DNA of 64,000 nucleotides, taken from NCBI GenBank assembly GCA_009760855.2, contig WPIO01000010.1, positions 8,661,501 to 8,725,500 of the forward strand, given 5' to 3'. Origin of the DNA: Cristatella mucedo. Taxonomy: Eukaryota > Bryozoa > Phylactolaemata > Cristatellidae. The notes below the pieces were generated by a model, which had not been told where the DNA came from, did not search any database, and worked only from the letters and a program-made list of their open reading frames with translations. The position numbers and the translations under genes were made by a program. Shown one piece after another: positions 1-12,635 of the stretch (positions within the stretch are counted from its first letter, which is position 1; each line of letters begins with the position of its first letter).

Positions 1-40
1 TTGGCCTGCCTTATAAAAATCCCACTTAAGGATGCCTTTA

Positions 41-150
41 CGAGTTCAAACGCCCGAGTCAAAGGCCGAGCTCAAACGACCGAGTCTGCCCGAAGTTCTT
101 GCTGAGTCAGAAGCCGAGTTTTTCGCGGAGTTTTTGGCCGAGTTTCGGTC
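41..150 (+). repeat. Degenerate ~12-bp repeat (GCCGAGTT core)
   Basis: CGAG cores occur at 41, 55, 67, 81, 115 and 139 with TGAGT and GGAGT variants between, mostly 12-14 bp apart. Confidence 0.6.
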
Positions 151-222
151 GGGTCCACTAGATTCGGGCGTCAGATCGGGATCGGGACGACGGGCTTTCA
201 AAGAATAAATGGATCTTGCCAA

Positions 223-330
223 ATGCCTCCGAAGATCGAGCTCGAGCTGAAGAAGAAGCCGGCGGCTGATGGCGAGACGCCTCCGTACGCGATCCGAGAC
301 GACGCCTCTGGTCAGAAGGAGGAGATCTGA
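223..330 (+). CDS. Possible short ORF or first exon, unrecognised
   Basis: ATG at 223 opens a 35-residue frame (MPPKIELELKKKPAADGETP, then YAIRDDASGQKEEI). It is rich in K, E and P, unlike random frames around it. A TATAAAA-like motif lies at 12-18. No splice donor is convincing and no family is recognised, so this may be chance. Confidence 0.2.
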   Translation: MPPKIELELKKKPAADGETPPYAIRDDASGQKEEI

Positions 331-359
331 CTATGCGTACGGGTGGTCGGGGGGGAGAG

Positions 360-3020
360 GAGTACCGAACATCTGGGTGATGGGTGGGCAGGGCCGGACC
401 GCTTTAGTGTCGGTTGCCTCTTCTACCTGCCTAAATGGCAATCGAGAGCTCTGCAACGGAGTGCTGACGGCGAGAAGTGTTGCACCATAATTAGTCATAA
501 AAACCGGCAACTGTTCAGCTAGTGTAAGACGCTCTTTCCAAATGTAGCTTGTTAACGCTTCTTCCTATGACTGTACCGCATTACATAAGTGCTTGGTCAA
601 TTTACGCTTGGTTTACGCATGCCCAGTTATGACAAAATCTGGTCAACACTGGTTAAAGAAGTCAGCCCAGTCTTCACTTGAACTCCCTATGCTGGAGCTA
701 TCAGTCCTGCCATAAAATCTACATAAACAGATTTCGACTAGAAGCAGATAGACATTGAACTCAATTAGCTAAAGCAGTGAAGGCAAGAACGAAAGTTTTA
801 GTTAGAAACACCCCTCTAAGTGTTCCAAATAACGCTGTTTAAGCAGAGCCATGTTATAGTAATACAACTTCCAAGATTGGGTCCATGTACAAGTAATCCA
901 CAAAGATATGAAAACGACTTCGCTGAAACTGAAAGCTAAGTTTAGCACGCGGCTTATGAAAAGGGATGTGCGAAAGTATATTATCGAGCTCTAAATTTTA
1001 CCTAAAGGAGTCATATAACTGCATAGGTACTAATATAAACCTTCACCCCTCTCGAAATCGCCGAGGCGAGTGGCCAGTTGCTCTTGAGCTAGGCACATTT
1101 GAACTAACGCAGCGAACGATGATGACGAAGCGCGAGCATGCGGATGCCGGCAGCGACACAATAGTAGAAGTGACAAAAAACTTGAGCCTATTAATGTAGC
1201 GGATACACAGCCACAGACTGCGAAGATTAAGTTCCAGTCGCACTCTATTGCATGCCGCTTTATAAGTCCAGCCGTCGCTATATTGCCGAATTATGGTCTT
1301 GCAAAACTGCATAAGCGGTGCATACGATCGGAATATCTTTTTTGTTAAGTAGTGCACTTGAATAATGTTCGCAGTATTTTGCTTAAGCACAATAAAAACA
1401 ATTCACACTTCCTTGGTTTTCGCCGAAAGCTTACTGTTAGAGAATTCGAGAAACGATGTGGTGCAGCCAAGGGGCAGGGGCTAGCACCCCTGACGGGGGC
1501 GGCGACCTGGGAGGCCCTCTATTCCTACGACCCCCTCCCCGTCACCAACGACGAAAATATGTCTTAATTCTACTCGATGAGCAACCATCGAACACGTGTC
1601 GAAAAAGCGCTACGACTTTAAGCTAAAATTCTCTATTAATTGCGGGTCTAGCCCAGCCTACATCAATATAATGCTGGTCTTGCCTCTTACATGAAAATCT
1701 TACGGGTTTTTCCCCTGCATTCAAGTATCTTGCCGATCTTGCTCTACTGGTATGAAAATCCTGGATCCGCCACTGCAACCCACCAGTACCAAATTTTGAT
1801 ACGGAAAAGGCTAATAACGCTGATTTTAGCTTTCCAGCTTAGACATAAGGGAGCTTTGAATTTGTAATTCCACTAATATCTGATTGTCTACTTGTTTTAA
1901 AATTCGCGCCGAGTGTGCCATGAGCGTAAAGAGCGGTTCATATCTTTGTGGATTGCAAAGCGTGTTTCACTAACTGCATTCAAATCCATTGTCTATCATA
2001 CTCCTGATTTGGGTATTTCGTGTAATATTCCCAAACTCCCCCTAGATCGAATTAAAATCGCTCATACCCGAAGCAATTGCTCAAATTCGCCAAAAAGCTC
2101 CCGAATTTCCGTTAGTCTCCGAGCAGCCACTAACGAGGATGCCGAATCTCGAGTCGTAAAGAGCTGTCAGCAAGCCGAGCAATTTTTAGGCAGGCAGAAT
2201 ATACTAGACGTCTTGATGGAGGGCCTGGGTGGAAAGCTATCCGATTTGAAGCTTCGCCGAATCGCTCCAGGGCGACGGCTGCATCTCTATATCTATGGCG
2301 CTGCTGCGTACACGTCGGTACCCCGATCCTGGACTGGTCGCGTTTGGCTGATCTCCTAAGTGGTTGCGATCGTGAGTATGGATGCGGCTTGACTGCTTTG
2401 CAATTATAGAAGGGCGATCCATTCCGGAGACCAACCGATAGTAGTTACTGATAATGTACCTGCTTCCTGGTTTCGCAGCTGCTGTTCAGCTGCCGCTGCT
2501 GCCACCGATCAGAGGGTTGCAGGGTGCTTTGACAGCCGCGAGCTGAACGGCTGGATTGTTTTGACAGCAATCGCTGCAGCGACGCCAGGCAATGCAAAAG
2601 TCTCTAGCCGTCTGCAGCTGTCAGGGTCGGACGGCCATCTGCCGACGTCCGTTGAAATGGCTTGCGAGCTCGTCCGTGCGGTTCTCGAATGCCCAAGCGG
2701 TCGCTCAGCGTGAGCTATTTTATAACGCCAACGTCGACCCGTGGGAGAATTACAGGGTTATCTCAAAGTGGCAGAATTGCCTAGCTTGCAGGGCTATCTC
2801 GAAACTGGACAGGAGGAAAAGCGTGTTTGCTTACTGGACCGCAAGCCCCACTAATACGTTGTGCAAACTGACCTGGTCAGTCCGGCTTTGGCCTGGCCGG
2901 CTTTTGTGGTTTTCTGAAAGCTTGTTTTCTCCGGCGTTAATTGACCGATGCGAGTTCAGGTAAGGGCCGAGTGATGGAGGCTAGAACATTATCTGCAGGA
3001 CTGAGCAGCTTTCGTAACTT
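360..3020. other. No gene recognised
   Basis: Apart from repeat D, I see only short frames without motifs. The 123- and 148-residue frames at 2592-2963 and 1913-2359 show no domain and lack splice or promoter support. Confidence 0.5.
1440..1620. repeat. Repeat D copy 1 (unclassified, dispersed)
   Basis: It shares AACGACGAAAATATGTCT, AATTCTACTCGAT and AGCAACC in order with 7925-8090, after a G/C-run segment. Confidence 0.6.
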
Positions 3021-3025
3021 AATGT

Positions 3026-3165
3026 AATTCATTTGTATAGCGCCCTAAGAGAAGTTAATCTCTATTCAGTCACATGTGCCTCAGGGCTCGAGCCCACGAC
3101 CTCGGCCATAAGCTGCATTCATCTTCACCTTAGTAGGGGAGAACACCTTACCACAGGCCCAAACC
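3026..3165 (-). mobile_element. SINE-1 (tRNA-derived), older copy
   Basis: It matches the copies at 40.6 and 46.3 kb. The B-box region reads GGGCTCGAGCC on the minus strand and the 3' end reads TATACAAATGAATT. The middle is diverged. Confidence 0.75.
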
Positions 3166-3451
3166 GACTTCAGTCGACCAAAGCCTCGTCGATCTGTCCA
3201 CAGCGTTCTTGCAAGAGAGCAGGTCGGGATCGGATGTGAAAGTGCAGCAGCTATAAAGCACGAACTGGATATAAAGGTCGCGAAACAAGGAACTGCACGC
3301 CATCGAAGGGGCATCTTCCCGCGGAACGAATTGTTCCAGACTGAAGCGCTCTCATTATCGGATGCCTGTCTAAGTGCTTGCTTCAGCCGCTTAACTAGCT
3401 TGCTTCAGCCGCTAAATACTGAGCCCTGCTATCGACGTCAGCAGCTCGCAG

Positions 3452-3620
3452 AAATGACTGCTCCGTGACGTCGGCATTCCACCTCCTAAGAAAGTGTCGT
3501 CACTCCAAGCTGACCAGGTATCGGCCTGGCATCGTGGCCTCCATCAGCAAAGGCATCCCTCCACCTGGACTTCCCGACCCAGGCCGACAGCTTGCTAACG
3601 ACTACGTGCGGACGCTGCAG
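3452..3620 (+). CDS. Possible internal exon, unrecognised
   Basis: An open frame ends exactly at CTGCAG|GTAAGC (donor at 3621) and reads LTRYRPGIVASISKGIPPPG and LPDPGRQLANDYVRTLQ. A candidate acceptor is CGCAG at 3447-3451. The GIPPPGLP phrase faintly recalls a loop of SLC26/SulP transporters, but this is not enough to name it. No neighbouring exons were found. Confidence 0.28.
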
Positions 3621-3808
3621 GTAAGCCTTCGCTAGAGCAGCTCAGTCAAATCATCTGTCGACCAAAGCATTCACAAACGACCGCGTCGATCTGTATGGCT
3701 ACGACATTATTTCGCCGGGTCGCCATTCGCTGATGTATCTCTTTGGATACCATGGCGGCCCGTAGTAGTGCTTTAATTCTGCCACTGCTTGACAACGATA
3801 GAATGAAA

Positions 3809-4022
3809 GCAGTGATAGAAAATTCGAGGTCTAATTGCTGAATGGCAGTGATAGAGCTGTCGAGGTTCAGTGATTATATAGCAGTGATAGAACTGTCAAG
3901 GTCCAGTGAATGAATGGCAGTGATAGAACTGTCGAGGTCCAGTGATTGTATGGTAGTAATAGAACTGTCGAGTTCCAGCGATAGTATGGCAGTAGTAGAA
4001 CAGTCGAGGTCAAGGATAAATT
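3809..4022 (+). repeat. 36-bp tandem repeat, six copies
   Basis: Units start at 3809, 3845, 3881, 3917, 3953 and 3989. The consensus opens GCAGTGATAGAACTGTCGAG and continues GTCCAGTGATTGAATG. The period is exact and units differ by a few substitutions. Confidence 0.93.
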
Positions 4023-4139
4023 GAATCCTTTGATAACGCTCAAAAAGTCGTTATTAGACGGTCGATGACTGCCTCAATTCCGGTAGTATGATAGGATTGT
4101 GAAAACTAAGAATGGGTGGATGGAACACTCCGAATGAAC

Positions 4140-4450
4140 TAAAGGAAATGGCCACAAAAGAAGCAGCTAAACCAACAATGTTTGCTGGCGCTGGAGCAAG
4201 CAATGTTTGCTCATGTTTTTCAGCGGTCCTGAGCTGCTACTTCCATGGTACTCACTACCTCAACTGCTCTCCTGACTCTGCTACGCTTAACACTTTCTCT
4301 TTGTTTCGTGAGACAAAGTCTGTTGGCTACCGAATGTGTACCGAAAGCCGCTTAAGCTGTGAGTTCACTATACAAAACTCTCCTGCCTAACACCCACATA
4401 GTCTTTATGGCTTTGTAGAGTTATAGACGGAGATACATATATTACATTAA
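4140..4450 (+). mobile_element. LINE-A 3' end
   Basis: It contains the LINE-A C-terminal extension frame ([28 protein letters not shown], ending QNSPA-stop) and the terminal GAGTTATAGACGGAGATAC tail ending in ATTACATTA. Confidence 0.8.
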
Positions 4451-4459
4451 ATTGTGCGG

Positions 4460-7400
4460 TAATCTCGTGAATTAGCTAGCCTTCTTACAAGACCGACTAT
4501 CGGAGAATGTAATGCCTGCTGTCGAATTTGTGCAAACACCAGGCGATTACCAACCGCCGGGTCTTGGCCCAGCTTCAAAGCTTTAATATTAAACAAACAC
4601 TGGTTTTGAGATCGACTACGAGCAATTCTTTATTTCTTGCTGTAAGTATTGTTAGATTACTAAAGCTAACTAAGCAGCCTTATATGCGTATGTAGAGAGT
4701 GGCCGAGCCTTATCGGCTTTCGCTTCGCTTGTGACTGGCATAAATAATTGATAATTGCAGAGCTAAAACCAAGCGATCTGGGCAGAGACAAGAATGCTAC
4801 TGGGCTCACTGCTGGGCTTTGACCCATTTTCTAAGGCCCCTCCCTGCAATGATGTTTTACTGAGTATGTTCGCGGATGATGACAACTTGGTTTGATTAGC
4901 TCGAGAGCTGCAACGGAGTTATCTAAAAATATATTTAGACCTCTTTGGGCGCTATATACATTTATTATTGTTATTGTAAAGCTGCTTTAGAGAAGTTGCC
5001 ATATATGATGGAGATGTTGTGAACCTCCTGGTTGAGGTTGTCACTCAAATAGGCCTGGGAGTCAGGGAAGGTAGTGCTCAAATTTTCGGACAATCATTTT
5101 CAGCAGTCGATGTTCCAGAGCTAGAAAGATTGCAGGCAACGTTTTACGGTATTACGGAACGCAGCAGGAAGTACGCAATCCGCCGCTATCCACTGTATCC
5201 ACTGGAACAGCAGAATATGCGTCCGCGGCCTATTTTACTCGTCCCTTAGGTGCATCCAACCTAAGATGTATCCACCACCATAAGAACATGCACCCTACTT
5301 TCAAGAGGCACTAAATGAGCCACGATCAACTGGCTATTTGTTGAACTGCTGACGAATTTCGGGTTGAAGCCCATATTTACATCGCATGCGAGTGTACTTG
5401 CTATTTTCTATTCCATAAAGCGCTGAAGAATCGTGGGAAACTTTATGCCGTGTCAGAGAGGGGGAGTCACCCTTTATCTTCCCTTGGGGGCTCTTTTCCC
5501 CTAATCTTTCCGATGGAAAATATCACCGTAACGCTTTAGAATGAAATTAACGCAATATATATGCATGCACATTGATTAACTCGCCTACATTTAGGCCAAA
5601 ACGGATACAAATCGATAAAGAAGACTTGTGCCGAAACCACTATATGGAAAACTTTAAAAAAAATAATATTAATAAAACTTCATAGCTTCCTGAGAGAATC
5701 AAATCTCTTTATAGGTACTTTACATATACTCAAAAAGAAGCCCGTCAATTGGTTAGTGATAAAATGCACAATTTCAGCACTCATTGTCACACATGCGATA
5801 AATCCGAACTACCGATTAAAGCTTCCACCTAGCAAAGGCTCTGCGCGTGTCCAGAGTAAAGTCCGGAGCAAAGTCAATCAAAATCTTCCACTGAGCCGGA
5901 CCCCTATATCAAGTCGTGCTACGGAGAGCTTTGAAGTACTGCTATAACGCGCCCACATACACTAGCTCCTTGATCAAGATACTTTGCTGAGAACATAAGA
6001 CCTGGCCGTAAAGCAGCCCTACAGCACTGACTCCTCCTCGATATAATTGATTCCACGTGAAGCCTGAGGCAGTTACAGAGTTGGCCGTACTCACCTCCTG
6101 CATGCGCGACTGTGCTCCGGCTTTACTGGTATCTAAAGAGATTACGGTAACCTTTCTTGCGATCTGGCTTTACCAGAATCTCCAGTGATTCCGGTATAAG
6201 TTAACCACAGCAGTGCAGCAACTGTACGAGCTGTTTCCGCCACAGCTTAAAATTTCCCCACGACAGCATTCTGTTTATATTGTTAACTATATTGTCTGAT
6301 CAATGATGATTTTAGGGAAACGTAAGCAGTGAAATGAGCCACTTATTCAGCTCCAATCCTATGCTGACAATACCTTAGGCGAACCAAACAATGAGAAAGA
6401 TTTACTGATCAAATAAATTAGGTAGTTTTACTCATGCGGTCATATCCTATTTTCAAGACAATCAAGCGGCCCGAGTCAATTATCGTTTGCACAGACAAGT
6501 CTTTAGAAAAGCCAAGGAATAAAGATGTCTTCCTTGCTATTTATAACAGACCACCTGCCGAGTACCGACCTCTGAATTTCACTTTATAAGAAGTTGAAGA
6601 TGGCCACCTTCCCCATACGCAGCAGTTAGCATAAGCTACCTAAAAAAAGTATAAATTAATAGTAAATTAAATTAATTAGTATAAATTAAAAGTATAATTT
6701 AAAGTATCAAGATATGAGACTTAAAATTTCAGAAAACCTGTCAACCATGTGCATGCTCAAAAATGATCGCGTCAGAAGAAAACTGCAGAGATTCATTATG
6801 TTTAAGCATCAATAGATGTCCGTTGGTCATACGTTTTTATTTGAGAGCCATACGTTCATGTGCTTACACAGGCGTAAACTGTCAATACGACTCGAGTCTA
6901 CACGGAGCCCTTCATTGACCGTAGCAGCGAACTTAGCTTAGACACCTTTAGTTTCCTGCCGGAGCATCAAACTACAGACCTAAATGTAACAGGCTCGGCT
7001 ACCTGCTGACTGTTTAAGGCTTGGCCTCAGATATCACCAGGCACCATGGCAGCCTGAACCTTCCACGTGTGCGTTGCAATGCTTTTGCTGGGCTGGAATA
7101 AGGTTTAAAATTGACGGAGACAGCCCGAAGATCACAACATTGCTCCCGTGGTTAGATAGATCATTAAAGACGGGTGCGTATGCGAGCATTATCTGAACTT
7201 ACGGAGCCCACTGAGCTCGGTATATGGAGGTAGTAGGGAGGCACTAAAAACTCCAACACCACATGCCCAAGTGATTAGTTACAGGTTTCCCTTACCCTAC
7301 GTTGCTATTACTATCGTCAAAACCCGCAAACGGTTAACAGCCATATGAAAACTCTCAGATTCCCTTGAACTGGCTTGCCTGAATACAGCCCATGTACCGT

Positions 7401-7550
7401 CAATAGTATGGCCATCAGGCATTAAAGGCAGCGTCGCTTAGCAATTGGGGCTGATAGGTGAGTTAGTAGGTTTCTGGGGTAACCTAAAGGGCACGGCTTA
7501 TCGAACCTTAACGACTCGTACGACATAAGTCGTGGGACAGCGGTGACATA
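4460..7550. other. No gene recognised
   Basis: AT-rich unique-looking sequence with a possible LINE-B tail at 5.7 kb and a TTAAAT-rich run near 6650-6720. Nothing else can be supported. Confidence 0.5.
5655..5760 (-). mobile_element. Probable LINE-B tail remnant
   Basis: AATATTAATAAAACTT followed by GAGAGAATCAAATCTCTTTATAGGTACTTTACATA resembles the LINE-B 3' tail in minus orientation at low identity. Confidence 0.4.
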
Positions 7551-7662
7551 CTTATAACATTACAATAGTTTTCGCAGGTCCGTGAAAGAGTAAAGACATG
7601 GACGAGGTCTGCTTATTGGCATACAGCAACGCCAATGGCATCGAAACCAGACAAGCCTGCGA

Positions 7663-7860
7663 ATACATACATACGCACACACGCACGAACGAACAAACGC
7701 ACGGACACACGAACGGACTCACACATGCACGAACGCACACATGTACAAACGCATACGCACACACGCAGTGGTGCTTCGCATGCATGTACATAAACGCCCA
7801 TTCATGCATAGAGACGATCATGCATACACACCTAAGCGCATTAGCGAATACACACAGAGA
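7663..7860 (+). repeat. Degenerate CA/ACGA-rich tract
   Basis: Imperfect CACA, ACGA and ACAA units; frames through it are artefacts. Confidence 0.8.
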
Positions 7861-7924
7861 TTTGGTTAACTAGTATGACTGATCACTCCCGTGTCAGAGG
7901 CTCCAGCTAGAAAGTTCGTGGAAG

Positions 7925-8090
7925 GCAGTGGCGGAGCCAGATGGGGGCAAGTGCCATTCCCCCCTCTACCGAAGGGCAGTGACCTAAACCGAACCCTATT
8001 CTTTTGCCTCCCGTGACCATCACAAACGACGAGATTATGTCTGAATTCCACTTGATTAGCAACCGCCGAGTTAGTGTCGAATAAGTATTA
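7925..8090. repeat. Repeat D copy 2 (unclassified, dispersed)
   Basis: It opens with GCAGTGGCGGAGCCAGATGG, a start resembling widespread DNA-transposon ends, and then matches the first copy. Confidence 0.6.
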
Positions 8091-8871
8091 TGACCAATTT
8101 TTTATGCATTAACGATAATCATGATCATATGAGGCTGATGACGACGATGTCTACTTCACATTTGGAGATTTTAAGGCTTTTTCTAGTTTCCTTGTTTCCG
8201 CGAATTAAACCGGACATTACTTTTTCCTGAAGCCATGATTTCAGATCTGCTTAATCACACTACTTAGAGAATGGAGGCAATATTCACTTACAGCATGGTG
8301 TTTCAGAGCGACACCCACGTCCTCGCATGACAGTTTAAATGTTTCGAGGATCTGGCGACAGCACCTTGGAGACAGTTTCCAGGTTTCTGTCTCACTAAAA
8401 GTACCGCTAAGACGGTGCAAGTGCATCGCTATCGGTTGTATCGGCGTACAAATGAAGTACCCTGCCCCAAATAGGATTGAATTTTAGATGCTAGATACCC
8501 AAGTCAGACACACAAGCATACACTAGACCACTCGCATGAATTCTTAAAATGTCCTTGCAACTTATATGAACATATTGTTATTCGCTCTAGATAATTCAGG
8601 TTGGCAGTGCGAATATTAGCCTATTGATGCTGCTAAGCGGTTAAAAACTCAAATAAATACGCGGTCGCTCAGCCAGCAATGAAAATCATCAGGTCTGTTC
8701 CTTAGTTTCCCAGTAGACGGGTCTATATTGTCAAAAAGTCTAAGCACATCACTGGCAGGACCTCCTCTGATGTAAACGCTTCAATGTTAGCAAGCAAAAC
8801 GATTATGACTAAGGATTTTAAGTAATAATGCACCTCAGATTGCTTATGCCAAAAATTCTTAGCTGATTTAA

Positions 8872-9020
8872 CAGCCTCATTTGTATAGCGGCAGAAAAGC
8901 CTTATTGGCGATCCCCACCGCTTGTAGATGGAAATACAGAATCACTCAACTGCAAGATTTGAACCCACGAACTCGGTTATGAAGAGCGAGCACCTTACCT
9001 CATGGCTGTTACGGCCCAGT
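8872..9020 (-). mobile_element. SINE-2 (tRNA-derived) copy
   Basis: On the minus strand, GAGGTAAGGTGCTCGCTCTT is followed by GTGGGTTCAAATCTTGC (B-box-like), then GCCAATAAGGCTTTTCTGCC and CGCTATACAAATGAGG. The family recurs at 30.6, 34.7, 41.1 and 58.8 kb. Confidence 0.7.
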
Positions 9021-9154
9021 AAGCTAACCTGATACGTAGGTCATACCGTAGCCCGTGCAGCCATGTAACCTCCGCATTTGCAACGGAAGTGACTTTAGAA
9101 TCCACCTATCGGTACTTTAGAAAGATTAAAAACAAGTATAAGTAAAGATAAGGT

Positions 9155-9270
9155 GCTTCAAAAGCCTCATTTATATAGGCAGAGAGTGTTAATGGCTTTC
9201 ATCCCGCTTGCAACGGAAAAAGGTTTTCGTGCAGAATGACTTGAGCCGACGACATGCTTTATGAAGGGGA
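9155..9270 (-). mobile_element. SINE-2 partial copy
   Basis: It matches the 3' half of the copy just upstream (AAAAGCCTCATTTATATAGG, GGCTTTCATCCCGCTTGCAA). Confidence 0.55.
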
Positions 9271-9366
9271 CCACTGGGCAAAGGCACTGGAGTGCTTCGA
9301 AACCCAGACGATGCAGCAGACGCTTTGTCCAGGATTTGTCACAAGTTGCAACTTAAAATTAGGCAA

Positions 9367-9367
<1 letters not shown>

Positions 9368-9420
<53 letters not shown>

Positions 9421-9457
9421 TATATGTATGTATGTATATACATATATGTATATATAC

Positions 9458-9488
<31 letters not shown>

Positions 9489-9490
9489 CC
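9368..9490 (+). repeat. (TA)n / (TATG)n microsatellite
   Basis: About 120 bp of TA repeats with TATG variants. Confidence 0.95.
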
Positions 9491-10861
9491 TAAAAATTTT
9501 AACTTCGTAATTTCTTTCAAGTTTGATATAGCTTAACTGTGTAGTTAATCCTTTCCTTATGGCGGTCATCATACGCTGCAAAGCTTTTGTTAGCATCGCT
9601 TGCCAATTCTAGCTGCTGTACGTGAGGTCAAACAGACTCTTTACTAGTAGCCTAGCAACAATGAGTTAGAATCTACAAGCTCTCGCAAGGTTTAGTGGGA
9701 TAAAGCAGCTTCTAAAATTACTACAAATGTGTTGATTTCGACTAGCAGTCTTTGATACATAATCCTAGATTAGCGATTCAATTCGATAGCCCTCGCTGAC
9801 CCAGTGGATGCAGCTAGCAAGACATTTAGGAGAAAACCAAAGCATCAACGCGCTACTCATGTGTGGGTTAACAATCTATGAGAGCCACTAATCGAAATCA
9901 GTATCTTTAATGGATGTACTGATTCGAAAATGTCGCACCTCACTTCGACCTATAGCAGCTGAGCTGGCTCCGAAAAGCTAAAAAGCCGCAATGGCCTCAT
10001 CCGTAAAATCTGTGGTAGGTAAATATTTTAAAATTTGAATTTTTTTAACCTTGGATTTAAAAGATTCCACAAGACGTCACCGCTAAAGGATTGGTCGCCA
10101 GCGGACATTTATTTTAACATTAAATTAAAGTAGCCCTGCATTTAAATAGTCACCGATTCGCGTACAAGTAAACATGAATTGCCGCTGGCATCGAAACTGT
10201 TCGCCTCATCATCTAGGACGGCTCACCAGAATCTTAAAACCGAGCTAATTGAAGGGCGAAATGCAAGTCTCCGACAGGATCAGAGTGAAGGATCATGAGT
10301 TAATGAGCAAGTTAATTACCGCATCAGGTAGTCCAAACTAGTGAGTACTGTACTGTATCTACGCTAGGAATGTGTTACATATTTTTGGCCCTATTTATCT
10401 GTGAGGAAAATGGCGCCAACCCAGTGGCACGGTGACAGCGTTATGTTTGTCGCGTCCACTCATCCTGCTTGCTATAGCACCATAGACCAAGAGTTGCTAC
10501 AGCCAGGGTACTGGGAATGGCCTATATAATCCTTCCGAAACTCACGAAAGCCACACAAATCAAAGTGGACATTCGGTTTTTCCGAGTGGCCAAAGCTTGA
10601 ACTTTTTTCACTCAAGCTCCCAAAACGCGAATCTGTCTCATCGCTAATTTGAAGCCAATGAGATGTGCTTCATGCAGAAATGAAAATACGGAAAGCGGAA
10701 CAGACTCAGGCAAATAGTAAAAGAGTAGCGGCCGGCCCTGGTCAGCTGGACAGGCGAGCTGGACAGGCGAAATCAAAAGCAACGTCGGTAGAATTCTAGT
10801 GCTTGTAAGGAAACACTAATGCGGCCAACGCCGTTTAAGCAAAAGTATTTGTCGAAGCAAT

Positions 10862-12020
10862 GTGATGTATCTCCGTCTGTAACTCCACAAAGACTATTCG
10901 GGTGTTACGCAGGAGAGTTTTTTTTGTACAGTGCACTCGCAGCCTAAGCGGCTTTCGGTACGCATTCGGTAGCCAACAGACTTCATTTCACGCAACAAAG
11001 CATAGCGGAGTCAGGAGAACAACTGAGGTACTGAGTACCGTGGAAGTAGCAGCTCTAGACGGCTGGAAAGGATGTGCCATAGTCGGCAGCAGGAGAGTAG
11101 TTGTAGTTTCGTGAGAATCGTAGAAGTGAGTTCCACAGTCTAGAACCTGCAGAACAAAAGCTTCTGTGGCCAACGGTCTTTAAGCTGAGGAACGGAATCA
11201 CTGATTTATCGTCCACACAGTACGCGAGAGTACTAGGAGGCTGAAACTGGTTCAGCAGTTTAGCTAGGTATGGAGGAGCCAAGCAGGCCCTGTGGGTCAG
11301 CTAAAGAACTGTATCCTTTGATCAAACGGCAGCTATCCTAGCTCTTTCAGCAGAGTAGACACATGTTCAAACCTCTAGGATTTGCTAACTAGCCTTGCAG
11401 CCATATTCATAGCCAGCTGCAATGGCCTAGTGGGTTTTTTGGTAGCCCAGTAAAAAAGGAATTACAACATTCTAGCTGAGACAGAACTAGGGAGCTAGTT
11501 AAATGTTTCTCGAGCCACCGTGGAAGAAAGTTCCTAATCGTATACAGGAATCGGACGTGATGGCTAGTGGTGGAAGCAGTCTTCTGAACAAAGCTTTGAA
11601 AATTTAGGCAGTTGTCGAAGAAAAAACCTAAATTCTGAACACGAGGTGATGGTTGCACAATAGCATCACCTATTAGAAGAGCAAAGACTTTTAATCCAGC
11701 CACACGCTTAGGGTGTCCTATGAGCAGTAGTTCGGTTTTATCGTCATTTAATTTCAGGAAGTTTTCCGACATCCAGGATCGAATATCGGCAAGACAAGCA
11801 TTCAATTTTTCAGTTACTGCAGCATATTCCGACGGTTTGAATGACAAATACAGCTGAGTATCGTCAGCATAAAAGTGATAGCCTAGTCCATGGGCCTTAA
11901 TCACTTTTCCCAGTGGTTGAGTATAAACGGAGAACAGCAAGGGATCGAGGACGGACGCTTGAGGGACTCCTCAGGTAACTGGTCTGGTGAATGAGACCTC
12001 ACCCCACACGACACGAATCG
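10862..12020 (-). mobile_element. LINE-A (L2/CR1-like) copy with YADD reverse transcriptase
   Basis: The frame at 11407-11940 encodes [23 protein letters not shown] (catalytic YADD box) and [20 protein letters not shown], then [15 protein letters not shown] second frame at 11055-11282 gives the C-terminal end (PPYLAKLLNQFQP, SAGSRLWNSLL). The 3' end is GAGTTACAGACGGAGATACATC on the minus strand. The [10 protein letters not shown] box upstream is preceded by a stop. It is inactive because of several frame breaks. Confidence 0.88.
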
Positions 12021-12635
12021 AACACAATCAGACAAGTACGAACAAAGCCAGCGTCGCTGCAGCGGCATAGAAAGTGTGGACGGTGATGGCTTCGCCTAAA
12101 TTCAACATTTTGAAGATAGCAATAGTACTCGGAGGACATTGAAGTCTGCAAAAGATTTGAATGGGCTGATGATGATGCTTCCGCCAGAGACGACCTAGTC
12201 AGCGGCCCAGTCAGCGCCGATTTCAGAGTAAAGTAGGTAGTATAAACGCAGCTTAAGACAGCCATACTGCGGATCCAATGCAAGCCTAAGTAACTCAAAT
12301 GACTCATGTGCAACCAACCGGTCTGCTTGATAACAATTCCATAACAATGAACGAACAAAGCCTGCACACCTTTCCTTTGCATCCTTAATAGTTAATGAAA
12401 TGTCATATGCGAAGATGCCTTGATTTCTATTAAGTACCTTACCGAATGCAATCTACAGCATGCGATTGGCAACTAGTTCAGAATATACACATCCGAGGAA
12501 GCTGAGCTCAAAACGTCCTCACAACATTCACGTTGAGGATGCAGAGAACTTGGGTTGCCACAGGACGCATCGCGGTGGTTTCTGGGTAGGGGGAGCATCT
12601 CGAGCGTGCGCGAGGTTGGAGCCGCTCGCTCTCAC

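Noticed and set aside
3809-4022. 36-bp repeat as a CRISPR array
   Set aside because: The repeats are directly adjacent with no unique spacers, and the genome is eukaryotic.
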